Below are positions 1 through 9,807 of a stretch of 64,000 nt of DNA, in pieces; positions within the stretch are counted from its first letter, which is position 1, and every line of letters starts with the position of its first letter. Under the pieces are notes generated by a model. That model worked only from the letters and a program-made list of their open reading frames with translations. It was not told the DNA's origin and did no database searches. Origin of the DNA: Pseudomonas fulva. Its GTDB lineage: Bacteria > Pseudomonadota > Gammaproteobacteria > Pseudomonadales > Pseudomonadaceae. Location: contig NZ_CP082928.1 of the NCBI RefSeq assembly GCF_023517795.1, positions 2,976,001 through 3,040,000 on the forward strand, written 5' to 3'. Position numbers and translations under genes: made by a program.

Positions 1-1
1 G

Positions 2-1591
2 GCCTCGCCCTGGGTGATGGACATCGGCACTATCGGCTTCGACAAGGCCCGGGTCAGTGTCGACGATCAGGTTTCCCAGGCCAGCGTGAACCTGCAGGTC
101 GAGCCGCTTGGTGAGCCCATCGCCTTTGCCGAGATCGTCGGCACGTCCGCCAGCCAGTCGGATGAGCGGGCCACCCAGCCCCAGGATTACGCCTTTGCCT
201 GGCAGGCCAAGGGGCGTTACAAGGCGCAGGCGCTCAGCGGCAGCGGTCGTATCGGCGGCCTGCTGGCATTGCAGGACGCCCGTTTGCCATTTCCGGTACA
301 GGCCGATGTACGCGCCGGCACCACCCGGGTACAGGTGGCCGGCACCCTGACCGACCCGAAGAATCTGGGTGCCCTGGATCTGCGCCTGCGTCTGTCGGGT
401 GCCAGTCTCGGCAACCTGTATCCACTGACTGGTGTAACGCTGCCCGATACCCCGGCCTATGCCACCGACGGACGATTGATCGCCCAGCTGCAGGACCCGG
501 ACGGCCCGCTGTTTCGCTACGAGAAATTCAACGGGCGTATCGGTGACAGCGACATCCATGGTGACCTCACCTTCGTGGCCCGCAAGCCGCGTCCCAAACT
601 CTCCGGAACTCTGGTGTCCAACCAGCTGCGCTTCGCCGACCTGGCGCCGTTGATCGGCGCCGACTCCAACGCCGAGAAGAAGCAGCGCGGCGCGACCAGC
701 GTCCAGCCGGCCGACAAGGCGCTGCCAGTCGAGGAATTTCGCACCGAACGCTGGCGTGACATGGATGCCGACGTCAGCTTCACGGGCAAGCGCATCGTGC
801 ACAGCGAGCAACTGCCCTTCACCGACCTGTTCACCCATGTGGTGCTCAATGACGGCAAGCTCAGCCTGGAGCCGCTACGTTTCGGGGTGGCGGGTGGCCG
901 GCTGGATTCCACCCTGCGTCTGGACGGCAGCGCCACGCCGCTCAGGGCTCAGGCCCAGCTGCGCGCGCGCAATTTCCGCCTGCGCCAGCTGTTCCCCAAC
1001 GTCGAGGTGATGCAGAGCAGCCTCGGCGCATTGAACGGCGATGCCGCCATCAGCGGTACCGGTAACTCGGTGGCGACCCTGCTGGGCGGTGCCAACGGGC
1101 ACGTCAAACTGCTGATCAACGACGGTCGGGTCAGCCGTAACCTGATGGAGATTGCCGGCCTCAACGTCGGTAACTACCTGGTCGGCCGGCTGTTCGGTGA
1201 CAACGAGGTGGAAATCAACTGCGCCGCCGCCAACCTGGACATCAAGCAGGGCGTCATGCGCCCGCAACTGATGGTGATCGACACCGAGAATGCACTGATC
1301 GGCGTGGACGGCACGGTGAATTTCGGCAATGAGCGGCTCGACCTGACCATTACCCCTGAATCGAAGGGGCTGCGGATCTTCTCGCTGCGCTCGCCGCTGT
1401 ACGTACGCGGCACCTTCAAGAACCCCAATCCCGGCGTGAAGGCCGGCCCGCTGGCGCTGCGGGGTGCCGGCATGCTGGCGCTGGGCGCGCTGGTGGCACC
1501 AGCTGCCGGCCTGGTGGCACTGGTGGCGCCCAGTGGCGACCAGCCCAACGAGTGCGAACCGCTGCTGCAGCAGATTCGCCAGGGGCGCTAG
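2..1591 (+). CDS. AsmA-family protein, 3' part (5' end outside window)
   Basis: AsmA-like proteins are large envelope proteins anchored in the inner membrane, with a periplasmic repeated beta-groove domain now linked to phospholipid transport to the outer membrane. The reading frame is open to the left edge of the window, so the true start lies upstream; the first possible in-frame starts here are GTG at 14 and ATG at 17. About 525 residues are visible. They show the AsmA C-terminal region with many short beta-type stretches, and an Ala/Leu/Val-rich hydrophobic tail (residues about 485-510) before a Cys-containing end. The gene ends 56 bp before the convergent fruR, and I see no clear terminator between them. 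Family membership is recognised from overall sequence character; the exact substrate is unknown. Confidence 0.8.
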   Translation, partial: ASPWVMDIGTIGFDKARVSVDDQVSQASVNLQVEPLGEPIAFAEIVGTSASQSDERATQPQDYAFAWQAKGRYKAQALSGSGRIGGLLALQDARLPFPVQADVRAGTTRVQVAGTLTDPKNLGALDLRLRLSGASLGNLYPLTGVTLPDTPAYATDGRLIAQLQDPDGPLFRYEKFNGRIGDSDIHGDLTFVARKPRPKLSGTLVSNQLRFADLAPLIGADSNAEKKQRGATSVQPADKALPVEEFRTERWRDMDADVSFTGKRIVHSEQLPFTDLFTHVVLNDGKLSLEPLRFGVAGGRLDSTLRLDGSATPLRAQAQLRARNFRLRQLFPNVEVMQSSLGALNGDAAISGTGNSVATLLGGANGHVKLLINDGRVSRNLMEIAGLNVGNYLVGRLFGDNEVEINCAAANLDIKQGVMRPQLMVIDTENALIGVDGTVNFGNERLDLTITPESKGLRIFSLRSPLYVRGTFKNPNPGVKAGPLALRGAGMLALGALVAPAAGLVALVAPSGDQPNECEPLLQQIRQGR

Positions 1592-1647
1592 GGGCTGGGG
1601 AGTGTCTACGTGCAGAGGCGCTTGGTGTCGAGCTACGGCAACAGACC

Positions 1648-2637
1648 CTAGGCCTTGAAGCGAATCTTCAAGCCCCGCTCGATGGCATCCAGGCCCGGGT
1701 GGTAACTGCCGTCCAGGGCATCGAGCAGCCGGTCGAACACCCGCTCGGCGATGCGCTCGTGCTGCTGGGAGATGGCGTTCACGCGCAGGGGCAGGAAGTC
1801 GAGCAGTTGCGCATCGCCAAAGGTGCCGAGGCGCAGATTGCGGGTGTCCAGCTCGGGGTGTTCGTACAGGGCATCGAGCACGCCTTCCAGCAATACGTAG
1901 GCGGTGGTTACCAATACGTCCGGCAAGCCATCGCTGGCCAGCAGCTGCTTCATTTGCCGGTAACCCCAGTGGCGACTGAACTGCTCGGCGTGGCTGACGT
2001 TGATCAGACCTCCGAAGCCGGCCAAAGCGTCCCGAAAACCCTGCTCGCGGGCCTGGCTGATCGGCAGTTCCAGGCGTGCGCCGATCAGCGCCGCATGCCG
2101 CTGGCCCGTCTGCACCAGACTACGGGTCAGTTGTTCGCCGGCCTGGCGGTCATCACTGACCACCGAATACAGGTAATCGGGATCCAGGGCGCGGTCGACG
2201 GCGACAACCGGGGTGCCGGCGGCGACCAACTGGCGGTAGTCGGCGGCGTCCTGGGGCAGGCAACTGGCGACGATCAGCGCGTCGCAGCGGCGCGAGCGGA
2301 ACAGTTCGAGCAGTTGCCGTTCGCTGTCCGGCTGATCGTCGGAGCTGGCGATCAGCAGTTGGTAGCCCGACGCCCGGGCGCGCTGCTCGAGCAACTTGGC
2401 GAGGCGCGCATAGCTGGGGTTCTCCAGGTCCGGCAGGATGAACCCCAGGCAACGGCTTTCCCCACGGCGCAGGCCGGCGGCCTGGGTGTTGGGGCGGTAG
2501 TCGTGCTTCTCCACGATTTCCAGCACGCGCTGCACGGTGGCTGCGCTGATACGCCGCCTGGCCGCCTGGCCATTGATCACGTAACTGGCCGTGGTCACTG
2601 AAACGCCGGCCAGGCGGGCAATATCGGTCAATTTCAA
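1648..2637 (-). CDS. fruR: LacI-family fructose repressor FruR (Cra)
   Basis: 329-residue LacI/GalR-type regulator. The N-terminal helix-turn-helix (residues 1-25, KLTDIARLAGVSVTTASYVI) and hinge are followed by a periplasmic-binding-protein-like effector domain. In Pseudomonas putida FruR/Cra represses the fructose PTS genes and is released by fructose 1-phosphate. Here it is divergent from fruBKA, with a 12-bp near-palindrome between the two starts, so control of the neighbouring operon and probably of itself is the natural reading. Unlike enteric Cra, pseudomonad FruR is thought to be a local regulator. Length is normal for the family, and the chosen ATG begins the conserved K-L-x-D-I-A motif. 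Confidence 0.93.
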   Translation of the reverse strand: MKLTDIARLAGVSVTTASYVINGQAARRRISAATVQRVLEIVEKHDYRPNTQAAGLRRGESRCLGFILPDLENPSYARLAKLLEQRARASGYQLLIASSDDQPDSERQLLELFRSRRCDALIVASCLPQDAADYRQLVAAGTPVVAVDRALDPDYLYSVVSDDRQAGEQLTRSLVQTGQRHAALIGARLELPISQAREQGFRDALAGFGGLINVSHAEQFSRHWGYRQMKQLLASDGLPDVLVTTAYVLLEGVLDALYEHPELDTRNLRLGTFGDAQLLDFLPLRVNAISQQHERIAERVFDRLLDALDGSYHPGLDAIERGLKIRFKA

Positions 2638-2699
2638 CTGGCTGTCTCCTCTGCCGGGCCTTCAAGGATTACCCATTATCAGGTAACGTGCCAGTGCTA

Positions 2700-2714
2700 G
2701 ATGAAACGATTCAG
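2700..2714. promoter_or_regulatory. Candidate FruR/Cra operator between fruR and fruB
   Basis: TGAAACGATTCA at 2702-2713 differs by one base from a perfect TGAAACGTTTCA palindrome and closely matches the Cra/FruR operator core known from P. putida and enterics. It lies in the only gap between the divergent fruR and fruB, 76 bp before the fruB start. Binding is inferred from sequence and context. Confidence 0.7.
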
Positions 2715-2788
2715 CAAACGAGTCGACTAAGCTAACAAGAATGTCCGCCAAGCCCGCCTGCAGCCGGTCTTGCTTGAGGAGAAACGTC

Positions 2789-5662
2789 ATGCTCGAACTA
2801 CACCCTTCGCAAATCCAGATGGGCCGCCAGGCCGTCGACAAGCAGCAGGCGCTGGCCCAGCTTGCCGACAATCTGGTCACCGACGGGCTGGTGGCCGCCG
2901 GTTATCTGGATGGCATGCAGGCGCGTGAGCGTCAGGGGTCGACCTATCTGGGGCAGGGCATCGCCATCCCCCATGGCACGCCGGAAACCCGCGACCAGGT
3001 GTTCGAGACCGGCATGCGGCTGATCCAGTTTCCCGAGGGCGTGGACTGGGGCGACGGCCAGCGGGTGTACCTGGCCATCGCCATTGCCGCGCGCTCCGAC
3101 GAGCACCTGCATCTGCTGCAACTGCTCACCCGCGCGCTGGGCGAGGGCGACCTGAGCCAGGCACTGCGCGAGGCGCCGAATGCCGAGGCGATTCTCGCGC
3201 TGCTGCAGGGGGCTGCGCCGGAGCTGGCGCTGGATGCGCAACTGGTGAACCTGGGCGTTGCGGCCGAGGACCTCGACGAGCTGACCTGGCAGGGCGCGCG
3301 CCTGCTGAAGAAGGCTGGCTGCGCGGCAGCCGGGTATGCGGCCAGCTTGGTGCAGGCCGAGCCGTTGCCACTGGGCAATGGGCTGTGGTGGCTGAGCAGT
3401 GAGCAGGGCGTCGAGCGCCCGGGCCTGGCCTTCGTCACTCCGGCGCAGCCGCTTCTGAATGGCGACCAGTCGGTGGCCGGCCTGTTCTGCCTGGCCTGCC
3501 TGGGCGAGGGGCACCGCCAGGTGCTCGAGCGCCTGTGTGACCTGCTGATCGCCGGGCAGGGCGATGTACTGACCCAGGCCACCAGCAGCCGCGGTGTGCT
3601 CGAGGCGCTGGGCGCCGAGTTGCCGGCCGATTGGCCGAGCCTGCGCATTACCCTGGCCAATGCCCATGGTTTGCATGCCCGGCCCGCCAAGACGCTCAGC
3701 GAAATTGCCCAAGGCTTCGAAGGGGAAATCCGCGTGCGACTGGCCGAAGGCGCCGCGGCAACGGTGTCGGCCAAGAGCCTGAGCAAGTTGCTGGCCCTTG
3801 GCGCGCGGCGTGGTCAGGTATTGGAATTCAGCGCCGATCCGGCCATCGCCGAGCAGGCGCTGCCAGCCATCGAGGCGGCAGTGCGGGCCGGCCTGGGCGA
3901 AGACGTCGAGCCGCTGCCGGAGCACGCCGAGAACACCGCCGAGCCGGCCCCCGAGACGCCGATCACCGACACTGTGGTCGCCCCGGTTGCCGGCTCGCGT
4001 GTGCACGCGGTGGCGGCCTCGCCCGGTATCGCCAGTGGCCCGGCGTTGGTGCGGCGCATGCCGAAACTCGACTACCCCGAGCGTGGAGAGGGCGTGGCCG
4101 CCGAGCGCCAGCGCCTGGACGCCGCCCTGCAGCACATCGATGGCGAAATCCAGCGTTTGGTCGAGCGCAGCGAAGAGGCCAGCATCCGAGAAATTTTCGT
4201 CACTCACCAGGCGATGCTCCGCGACCCGGCGCTGCGCGAGGATGTCGAGGCGCGCCTGGCCAGCGGAGCCAGCGCCCAGGCCGCGTGGATCGGCGAGATC
4301 GAAGCGGCCGCGGTGCAACAGGAATCCCTGCACGACGCCCTGTTGGCCGAGCGTGCGGCGGACCTGCGTGACGTCGGTCGGCGGGTGCTGGCGCAGCTGT
4401 GCGGCGTCGAGGCGCCGCAGGAGCCGGTCGAACCCTACATTCTGGTGATGGGCGAGGTCGGCCCGTCGGATGTCGCCAGCCTGGATCGCCAGCGCGTGGC
4501 CGGCATCGTCACCGCCCGGGGCGGGGCGACCGCCCACAGTGCGATCATCGCCCGGGCGTTGGGCATTCCCTGCGTAGTGGGTGCCGGTGAAAGTCTGCTG
4601 CTGCTGGAGCAGGGCTGCCACCTGCTGCTCGACGGTGACCGCGGCCAGCTGTGGGTGCAGCCGGACCAGGCCACCCTGGCCCAGGCCGAGCGCGAGCGGC
4701 AGGCCAGCGAGCAGCGTCGCCAGCGTGCCCATGGCGAACGCCTGCAGCCAGCGCATACCCGCGATGGTCACGCTGTCGAGGTGGCCGTGAATATCGGCGC
4801 CAGTGGCGAAGCGGCCGGTGCGGTCGAGCTGGGCGCCGAAGCGGTGGGCCTGCTGCGTACCGAACTGGTGTTCATGAACCATGGCCAGGCGCCCGATGTG
4901 GCCACCCAGGAAGCCGAGTACCGCCGAGTGTTCGATGCCCTGCAGGGCCGGCCGCTGGTGGTGCGCACGCTGGATGTCGGGGGCGACAAGCCACTGCCTT
5001 ACTGGCCGATGCCCGAAGAGGAAAATCCCTTCCTCGGGGTGCGCGGCATCCGCCTGACCCTGCAGCGCCCGGACATCATGGAAACCCAGCTGCGCGCCCT
5101 GCTGCAGGCCGCCGAAGGGCGAGCGCTGCGCATCATGTTCCCGATGGTCGGGCAGGTCGAGGAATGGCGTGCCGCACGGGAGATGGTCGAGAAGCTGCGC
5201 GGCGAGATTCCCCTGAGCGACCTGCAGCTGGGCATCATGATCGAGGTGCCATCCGCCGCGTTGCTCGCACCGGTGCTGGCCCGCGAAGTGGACTTCTTCA
5301 GCATCGGCACCAACGACCTGACGCAGTACACCCTGGCCATCGACCGTGGCCACCCGACGCTTTCCGCTCAGGCCGATGGCGTGCACCCCTCGGTGCTACG
5401 GCTGATCGGCATGACGGTCGAGGCCGCCCATGCCGAGGGCAAGTGGGTCGGCGTATGCGGCGAGCTGGCCGCCGACATGCTCGCCGTGCCGCTGCTGGTT
5501 GGCTTGGGCGTCGATGAGCTGAGCGTGGCCGCGCGCAGTATCCCGCTGGTCAAGGCGCGGGTGCGCGAACTGGATTTCGAGCATTGCCAGGCCCAGGCCC
5601 GCCAGGCGCTGCTGCTGCCCAGCGCGACGGCGGTGCGGGCTTTGGTCGAGGAGGCGCACTGA
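2789..5662 (+). CDS. fruB: Fructose PTS multiphosphoryl protein EIIA-HPr-EI
   Basis: 957-residue cytoplasmic fusion that carries phosphate from PEP to the fructose permease FruA. In order: EIIA-Fru (about residues 1-145, phospho-His62 in AIPHGTPE), a linker-like region, HPr (about 285-370, His296 in GLHARPAK), then enzyme I (about 400-957, phospho-His583 in [10 protein letters not shown] and catalytic Cys890 in GVCGELAAD). All phospho-acceptor residues are present. The start is ATG 2789, which has GAGGAGAA just upstream; an in-frame ATG at 2741 lacks such a site and would add 16 unconserved residues. The stop overlaps the fruK start (TGATG). First gene of fruBKA, probably repressed by FruR. 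Confidence 0.95.
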   Translation: MLELHPSQIQMGRQAVDKQQALAQLADNLVTDGLVAAGYLDGMQARERQGSTYLGQGIAIPHGTPETRDQVFETGMRLIQFPEGVDWGDGQRVYLAIAIAARSDEHLHLLQLLTRALGEGDLSQALREAPNAEAILALLQGAAPELALDAQLVNLGVAAEDLDELTWQGARLLKKAGCAAAGYAASLVQAEPLPLGNGLWWLSSEQGVERPGLAFVTPAQPLLNGDQSVAGLFCLACLGEGHRQVLERLCDLLIAGQGDVLTQATSSRGVLEALGAELPADWPSLRITLANAHGLHARPAKTLSEIAQGFEGEIRVRLAEGAAATVSAKSLSKLLALGARRGQVLEFSADPAIAEQALPAIEAAVRAGLGEDVEPLPEHAENTAEPAPETPITDTVVAPVAGSRVHAVAASPGIASGPALVRRMPKLDYPERGEGVAAERQRLDAALQHIDGEIQRLVERSEEASIREIFVTHQAMLRDPALREDVEARLASGASAQAAWIGEIEAAAVQQESLHDALLAERAADLRDVGRRVLAQLCGVEAPQEPVEPYILVMGEVGPSDVASLDRQRVAGIVTARGGATAHSAIIARALGIPCVVGAGESLLLLEQGCHLLLDGDRGQLWVQPDQATLAQAERERQASEQRRQRAHGERLQPAHTRDGHAVEVAVNIGASGEAAGAVELGAEAVGLLRTELVFMNHGQAPDVATQEAEYRRVFDALQGRPLVVRTLDVGGDKPLPYWPMPEEENPFLGVRGIRLTLQRPDIMETQLRALLQAAEGRALRIMFPMVGQVEEWRAAREMVEKLRGEIPLSDLQLGIMIEVPSAALLAPVLAREVDFFSIGTNDLTQYTLAIDRGHPTLSAQADGVHPSVLRLIGMTVEAAHAEGKWVGVCGELAADMLAVPLLVGLGVDELSVAARSIPLVKARVRELDFEHCQAQARQALLLPSATAVRALVEEAH

Positions 5663-6597
5663 TGGCGCGGATTCTTACCCTGACCCTCAACCCGGCGCTG
5701 GACCTGACCGTCAGCCTCGATACCCTGCAGCCCGGCAACGTCAACCGCAGCCTGGGCATGACCAGCCATGCGGCGGGCAAGGGGCTCAACGTGGCGCAGG
5801 TACTGGCCGATCTCGGTCACAAGGTCACGGTCAGTGGCTTTCTTGGCCAGGCCAATGCGGCGCCGTTCGAGCAACTGATTCACCGCCGGGGTTTCAGCGA
5901 TGCCTTCGTGCGCGTGCCGGGTGAGACGCGCAGTAACATCAAGCTCGCCGAGCGCGACGGCCGCATCACCGACCTCAACGGACCGGGCCCCGAGGTGGAC
6001 GAGGCCCACCAGGCGCAACTGCTCGCTCGGCTGGAAGAGATCGCCGCGGGTCACGATGCGGTGGTGGTGGCCGGCAGCCTGCCGCGCGGGGTGACGGCCG
6101 AATGGTTCGCCGCCCTGCTGCGCCGTCTGGCGACGTCTGGCCTGCCGGTGGCGCTGGATACCAGTGGCGCGGCGCTGCGGGCCGGGCTGACGGTAAGCCC
6201 CTGGCTGATCAAGCCCAACGAAGAGGAGCTGGCCGAAGCCTGCGAGCTGGAACCCGCCTCTGCCGAGCAGTTGGACGCCGCCATCGGCATGCTGCGCGCG
6301 GCCGGTGTCGAGCATGTGCTGCTCTCGCGCGGCTCGCAAGGTGCCGATTGGTTCGGCCCCCATGGCGTGCTCAATGCCCGGCCACCTCGAGTGGAGGTGG
6401 CCAGCACCGTGGGCGCCGGCGATTCGCTGCTCGCTGCCACGCTGCACGGCCTGCTCAGTGATTGGCCCGCCGAGCGCACGCTGCGCCTGGCAACGGCGGT
6501 CGCCGCCCAGGCGGTCACGCAAATCGGTTTCGGAATTCACGATCGGCAACAGCTCGCCCGCCTGGAAGCGGCGGTGACTGTCACGTCGAAACAATAA
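5662..6597 (+). CDS. fruK: 1-phosphofructokinase
   Basis: 311-residue PfkB/ribokinase-fold enzyme. It phosphorylates the fructose 1-phosphate delivered by the PTS to fructose 1,6-bisphosphate. Visible motifs are the N-terminal TLTLNPALDLTV, the substrate-binding stretch with AAGKGLNVA (residues about 36-44), and the C-terminal GAGDSLLAA with catalytic Asp254. The ATG at 5662 shares bases with the fruB stop, so translation is coupled; a longer frame from 5584 would run inside fruB and is not conserved. Fructose 1-phosphate is both its substrate and the FruR inducer, so the enzyme also ends induction. Confidence 0.94.
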   Translation: MARILTLTLNPALDLTVSLDTLQPGNVNRSLGMTSHAAGKGLNVAQVLADLGHKVTVSGFLGQANAAPFEQLIHRRGFSDAFVRVPGETRSNIKLAERDGRITDLNGPGPEVDEAHQAQLLARLEEIAAGHDAVVVAGSLPRGVTAEWFAALLRRLATSGLPVALDTSGAALRAGLTVSPWLIKPNEEELAEACELEPASAEQLDAAIGMLRAAGVEHVLLSRGSQGADWFGPHGVLNARPPRVEVASTVGAGDSLLAATLHGLLSDWPAERTLRLATAVAAQAVTQIGFGIHDRQQLARLEAAVTVTSKQ

Positions 6598-6613
6598 TTA
6601 GAGGTCGCTGCAA

Positions 6614-8350
6614 ATGAATGTGCTGATCGTTACTGCCTGCCCCAACGGGCAGGTCACCAGCGTGCTGTGTTCCCGCCTGCTGCAGGCAGCGGCCGAACGC
6701 CTCGGCTGGTCCACCCAGGTCGAAGTGCACGATGCCAAGGCCATCGGCTCACCCTTGAGCGCAGCGGCCATCGAGGCCGCGGAGCTGGTGCTGGTGGTCA
6801 AGACCGGCGAGCTGGATCTGCAGCGCTTCGTGGGCAAGCGCGTGGTGCAGTCGACGCCTTCCGAGGCACTGGCCGACCCGCAACAGTTTCTGCGCAGTGC
6901 TGCCGAACGGGCACAGGTACTCGAGCAGGCGGCGCCGGTCGCTGCCGCGGCTTCGGGCAAGCCGAAGCTGGTGGCGATCACCGCCTGCCCCACCGGTGTA
7001 GCGCACACCTTCATGGCGGCCGAAGCGCTGCAACAGGCAGCCGAGCAACTGGGCTACGACTTGCAGGTCGAGACCCGCGGTTCCGTCGGCGCGCGCAACC
7101 TGCTCGACGAGGCGAGCATCGCGGCGGCCGATGTAGTGCTGCTGGCCACCGATATCGAAGTGGAAACCGACCGCTTCGCCGGTAAGAAGGTCTATCGGTG
7201 CGGTACGGGCATCGCCCTCAAGCAACCTAAGCAGACACTGCAGAAGGCGCTGGCCGAAGCTGTACTGCAGCAAGGCGGCGCACAGGCGCAGAGCGCCGAG
7301 AGCGGCAAGTCCGCCACCAGGAGCGGCCCCTACAAGCATCTGTTGACCGGGGTCTCCTTCATGCTGCCGATGGTGGTGGCGGGTGGATTGCTGATCGCCC
7401 TGTCGTTCGTGTTCGGCATCGAGGCCTTCAAGCAGGAAGGTACCCTTCCGGCAGCGTTGATGAAGATCGGTGGCGATGCCGCGTTCGCGCTGATGATCCC
7501 GGTGCTGGCAGGCTATATCGCCTACTCGATCGCCGACCGCCCCGGGCTTGCGCCCGGCATGATCGGCGGCATGTTGGCCAGTGCCCTGGGCACCGGTTTT
7601 CTGGGCGGCATCATCGCCGGCTTCCTGGCCGGTTACCTGGCCATGGGCCTGAACCGCTGGTTGCGCCTGCCGCAGAGCATCGAGGCGCTCAAGCCGATTC
7701 TGCTGATCCCGCTGCTGGCCAGCCTGGTAACCGGCCTGGCGATGATCTACGTGGTGGGGACCCCGGTTGCCGGCATCATGGCGTCGCTGGAGACCTTCCT
7801 GCAGAACATGGGCACCACCAACGCCATCCTGCTCGGGCTGCTGCTCGGCGGCATGATGTGCGTGGACCTCGGCGGGCCGATCAACAAGGCCGCCTATGCG
7901 TTCTCGGTTGGCCTGCTGGCCTCGCAGAGCTATGCGCCGATGGCCGCCACCATGGCTGCGGGCATGGTGCCGCCGATCGGCATGGCCATCGCCACCCTGC
8001 TGGCACGGCGCAAGTTCAGCCAGACCGAGCGCGAGGCCGGCAAGGCTGCCGGGGTGCTGGGGCTGTGTTTCATCTCGGAGGGTGCGATTCCCTTCGCCGC
8101 CAAGGATCCACTGCGGGTCATTCCGGCCAGCATCGCCGGCGGTGCACTGACCGGCGCGCTGTCGATGTACTTCGGCTGCAAGCTGATGGCGCCGCATGGC
8201 GGCTTGTTCGTGCTGCTGATCCCCAACGCCATCAACCATGCGCTGCTGTATCTGCTGGCCATCGTGGCGGGCAGCCTGGTGACCGGCGTGGTCTACGCGC
8301 TGATCAAGCGCCCGGAAGTCGAAACCCTGGCGGTCGCGGCCAAGGCCTGA
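6614..8350 (+). CDS. fruA: Fructose-specific PTS permease EIIB'BC
   Basis: 578-residue inner-membrane permease that imports fructose and phosphorylates it at C1. Two IIB-like domains come first: B' (residues 1-100, ITACPNG-like motif written VTACPNGQ, Cys9) and B (about 118-215, ITACPTGVAH with active Cys125). A linker leads to the IIC domain (about 235-570) with multiple hydrophobic helices and conserved stretches such as GMMCVDLGGPINKAAY. Preceded by GAGGTCG 4-8 bases upstream of the start. Third gene of fruBKA, 16 bp after fruK. The palindromic terminator follows directly. Confidence 0.95.
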   Translation: MNVLIVTACPNGQVTSVLCSRLLQAAAERLGWSTQVEVHDAKAIGSPLSAAAIEAAELVLVVKTGELDLQRFVGKRVVQSTPSEALADPQQFLRSAAERAQVLEQAAPVAAAASGKPKLVAITACPTGVAHTFMAAEALQQAAEQLGYDLQVETRGSVGARNLLDEASIAAADVVLLATDIEVETDRFAGKKVYRCGTGIALKQPKQTLQKALAEAVLQQGGAQAQSAESGKSATRSGPYKHLLTGVSFMLPMVVAGGLLIALSFVFGIEAFKQEGTLPAALMKIGGDAAFALMIPVLAGYIAYSIADRPGLAPGMIGGMLASALGTGFLGGIIAGFLAGYLAMGLNRWLRLPQSIEALKPILLIPLLASLVTGLAMIYVVGTPVAGIMASLETFLQNMGTTNAILLGLLLGGMMCVDLGGPINKAAYAFSVGLLASQSYAPMAATMAAGMVPPIGMAIATLLARRKFSQTEREAGKAAGVLGLCFISEGAIPFAAKDPLRVIPASIAGGALTGALSMYFGCKLMAPHGGLFVLLIPNAINHALLYLLAIVAGSLVTGVVYALIKRPEVETLAVAAKA

Positions 8351-8355
8351 AAGAA

Positions 8356-8385
8356 CAAGGGGGGCATCGATCGATGCCCCCCTTG
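8356..8385. terminator. Bidirectional terminator between fruA and vfr
   Basis: A perfect 30-base palindrome (two 15-base arms; core GGGGGGCATCGATCGATGCC) lies between the convergent fruA stop and vfr stop. The arms begin CAAG and end CTTG. There is no long T run on either side, so termination would depend mainly on the very stable stem. Confidence 0.75.
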
Positions 8386-8388
8386 CGT

Positions 8389-9033
8389 TCAGCGAGTGCC
8401 GAACACCACCATGGTCTTGCCCTTCACGTACACCAGGCCCTGTTCTTCCAGGGACTTGAGGACACGACCGACCATCTCCCGCGAGCAGCCGACGATACGA
8501 CCGATTTCCTGACGGGTGATCTTGATCTGCATGCCGTCCGGGTGGGTCATCGCATCGGGCTGCTTGCACAGGTCGAGCAGGGTGCGCGCCACGCGCCCGG
8601 TCACGTCGAGAAACGCCAGGTCGCCAACCTTGCGGGTGGTGTTGCGCAGGCGCTCGGCCATCTGCGAGCCCAGGGCGAACATGATGTCCGGGTCCTGCTG
8701 GGTCAGTTCGCGGAACTTGGTGTAGCTCAGCTCGGCCACTTCACATTCGGTTTTCGCACGCACCCAGGCGCTGCGCTCCTTCTCGGCGCCTTCCTTGCAG
8801 AACAGGCCCATCTCGCCGAAGAAATCACCCGGGTTGAGGTACGCGATGATCATCTCGCGGCCATCGTCGTCTTCGATCAGGATGGTGACCGAGCCCTTGA
8901 CGATGAAGTACAGGGTTTCGCTGCGATCACCGGCGTAGATGATGGTGCTCTTGGCCGTATAGCGACGACGGTGGCAATGGGCCAGGAGCTTGTCGAAGTT
9001 CTTGACCTTTGGCGTGAGAGTAATAGCGACCAT
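8389..9033 (-). CDS. vfr: cAMP-responsive global regulator Vfr (CRP family)
   Basis: 214-residue CRP homologue. The N-terminal cAMP-binding beta-roll contains FFGEMGLF (Gly73, Glu74) and the Arg87-Ser88 pair equivalent to the phosphate-binding Arg/Ser of E. coli CRP. The C-terminal helix-turn-helix is around residues 173-193 ([20 protein letters not shown]). Vfr with cAMP controls virulence, type IV pili and metabolism in P. aeruginosa. The gene is convergent with fruA and divergent from the OsmC-type gene. In P. aeruginosa trpC lies next to vfr; here the fru operon does instead. A candidate CRP-type site lies in the upstream gap. Confidence 0.94.
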   Translation of the reverse strand: MVAITLTPKVKNFDKLLAHCHRRRYTAKSTIIYAGDRSETLYFIVKGSVTILIEDDDGREMIIAYLNPGDFFGEMGLFCKEGAEKERSAWVRAKTECEVAELSYTKFRELTQQDPDIMFALGSQMAERLRNTTRKVGDLAFLDVTGRVARTLLDLCKQPDAMTHPDGMQIKITRQEIGRIVGCSREMVGRVLKSLEEQGLVYVKGKTMVVFGTR

Positions 9034-9342
9034 GCCTGGAATTCCAAATGGGTGAAGATGGGCCTGTGACAGGCGTGATTAGGTGACGCTGTCCAGTTCC
9101 GGTACGACCTGCGGCCCGGGTGAATACCTTGTTCTTGATTGTTATCGAGCGGGCACGTCGTCATACCTCATGACTGCGATTGTGCCACTAAAACGGCATC
9201 ATCATGGGTGGTGATACCTACCGGTGGTCCGTTTTGTGAGTTGTTGCACGTTCTTGCGGGAACTCTAACAGTATCTGCGGCTCGCGGTGCAAATGCAGCG
9301 CTGTGATAAGCTGCCGGCCTTTTAAAAGGAGGGGCGGCAACG
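9034..9342. other. Divergent regulatory gap vfr / osmC-like gene
   Basis: 309 bases without a gene between the vfr start and the OsmC-type start. It must hold both promoters. A weak CRP/Vfr-like half-palindrome (TGTGA at 9235-9239, six bases, GCACG at 9246-9250) is the only motif I can point to; the second half is poor. AAGGAGGGG at about 9327-9335 is the ribosome binding site of the downstream gene. No small ORF or RNA hairpin stands out. Confidence 0.4.
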
Positions 9343-9768
9343 ATGAAAGCTCGCGTTCAATGGGCCGGAGAAGCGCTGTTTCTCGGCGAGTCAGGCAGCG
9401 GCCACGCGGTGGTGATGGACGGGCCTCCCGAGAATGGCGGCCGCAATCTGGGCGTGCGCCCCATGGAAATGCTGCTGATCGGCCTGGGCGGCTGCAGCAA
9501 CTTCGATGTGGTGAGCATCCTCAAGAAATCCCGCCAGCCGGTCGAGAGTTGCGAAGCCTTTCTGGAGGCCGAGCGCGCGTCCGAGGATCCCAAGGTCTTC
9601 ACCAAGATCCACCTGCATTTCGTGGTCAAGGGCCGCGGCCTGAAGGAAGCCCGGGTCAAGCGGGCGGTTGAGCTGTCGGCGGAAAAGTACTGCTCGGCCT
9701 CGATCATGCTCGGCCGCGCCGGCGTGGAGATCACCCACGATTACGAAATCGTCGAGCTGGGTGCCTAA
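9343..9768 (+). CDS. OsmC/Ohr-family protein (YhfA-like)
   Basis: 141-residue protein of the OsmC/Ohr peroxiredoxin-like fold. The two family cysteines are present: Cys51 in LGGCSNFD and Cys117 in KYCSASIM. These form the thiol pair that reduces hydroperoxides in OsmC and Ohr, but the YhfA-like branch next to crp/vfr has no firmly assigned substrate. A strong ribosome binding site (AAGGAGGGG) precedes the ATG. It is divergent from vfr, an arrangement widely conserved beside crp/vfr genes, so control by Vfr is plausible but not shown. Confidence 0.85.
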   Translation: MKARVQWAGEALFLGESGSGHAVVMDGPPENGGRNLGVRPMEMLLIGLGGCSNFDVVSILKKSRQPVESCEAFLEAERASEDPKVFTKIHLHFVVKGRGLKEARVKRAVELSAEKYCSASIMLGRAGVEITHDYEIVELGA

Positions 9769-9807
9769 GCGAGCAGGGCGACTGGCATCGCCCTGTGATC
9801 GTCCGGG

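Noticed and set aside
1552..2601. 349-codon plus-strand frame opposite fruR
   Set aside because: Composition is Ala/Gln/Val-rich with no family; fruR on the minus strand has a clear helix-turn-helix and context.
2798..5386. 862-codon minus-strand frame opposite fruB
   Set aside because: High-GC shadow frame; fruB on the plus strand has all catalytic motifs and a ribosome binding site.
9235..9250. CRP/Vfr site upstream of vfr (TGTGA, six bases, GCACG)
   Set aside because: The right half matches poorly and the same gap has other partial TGTGA words; kept only as a note in the gap entry.
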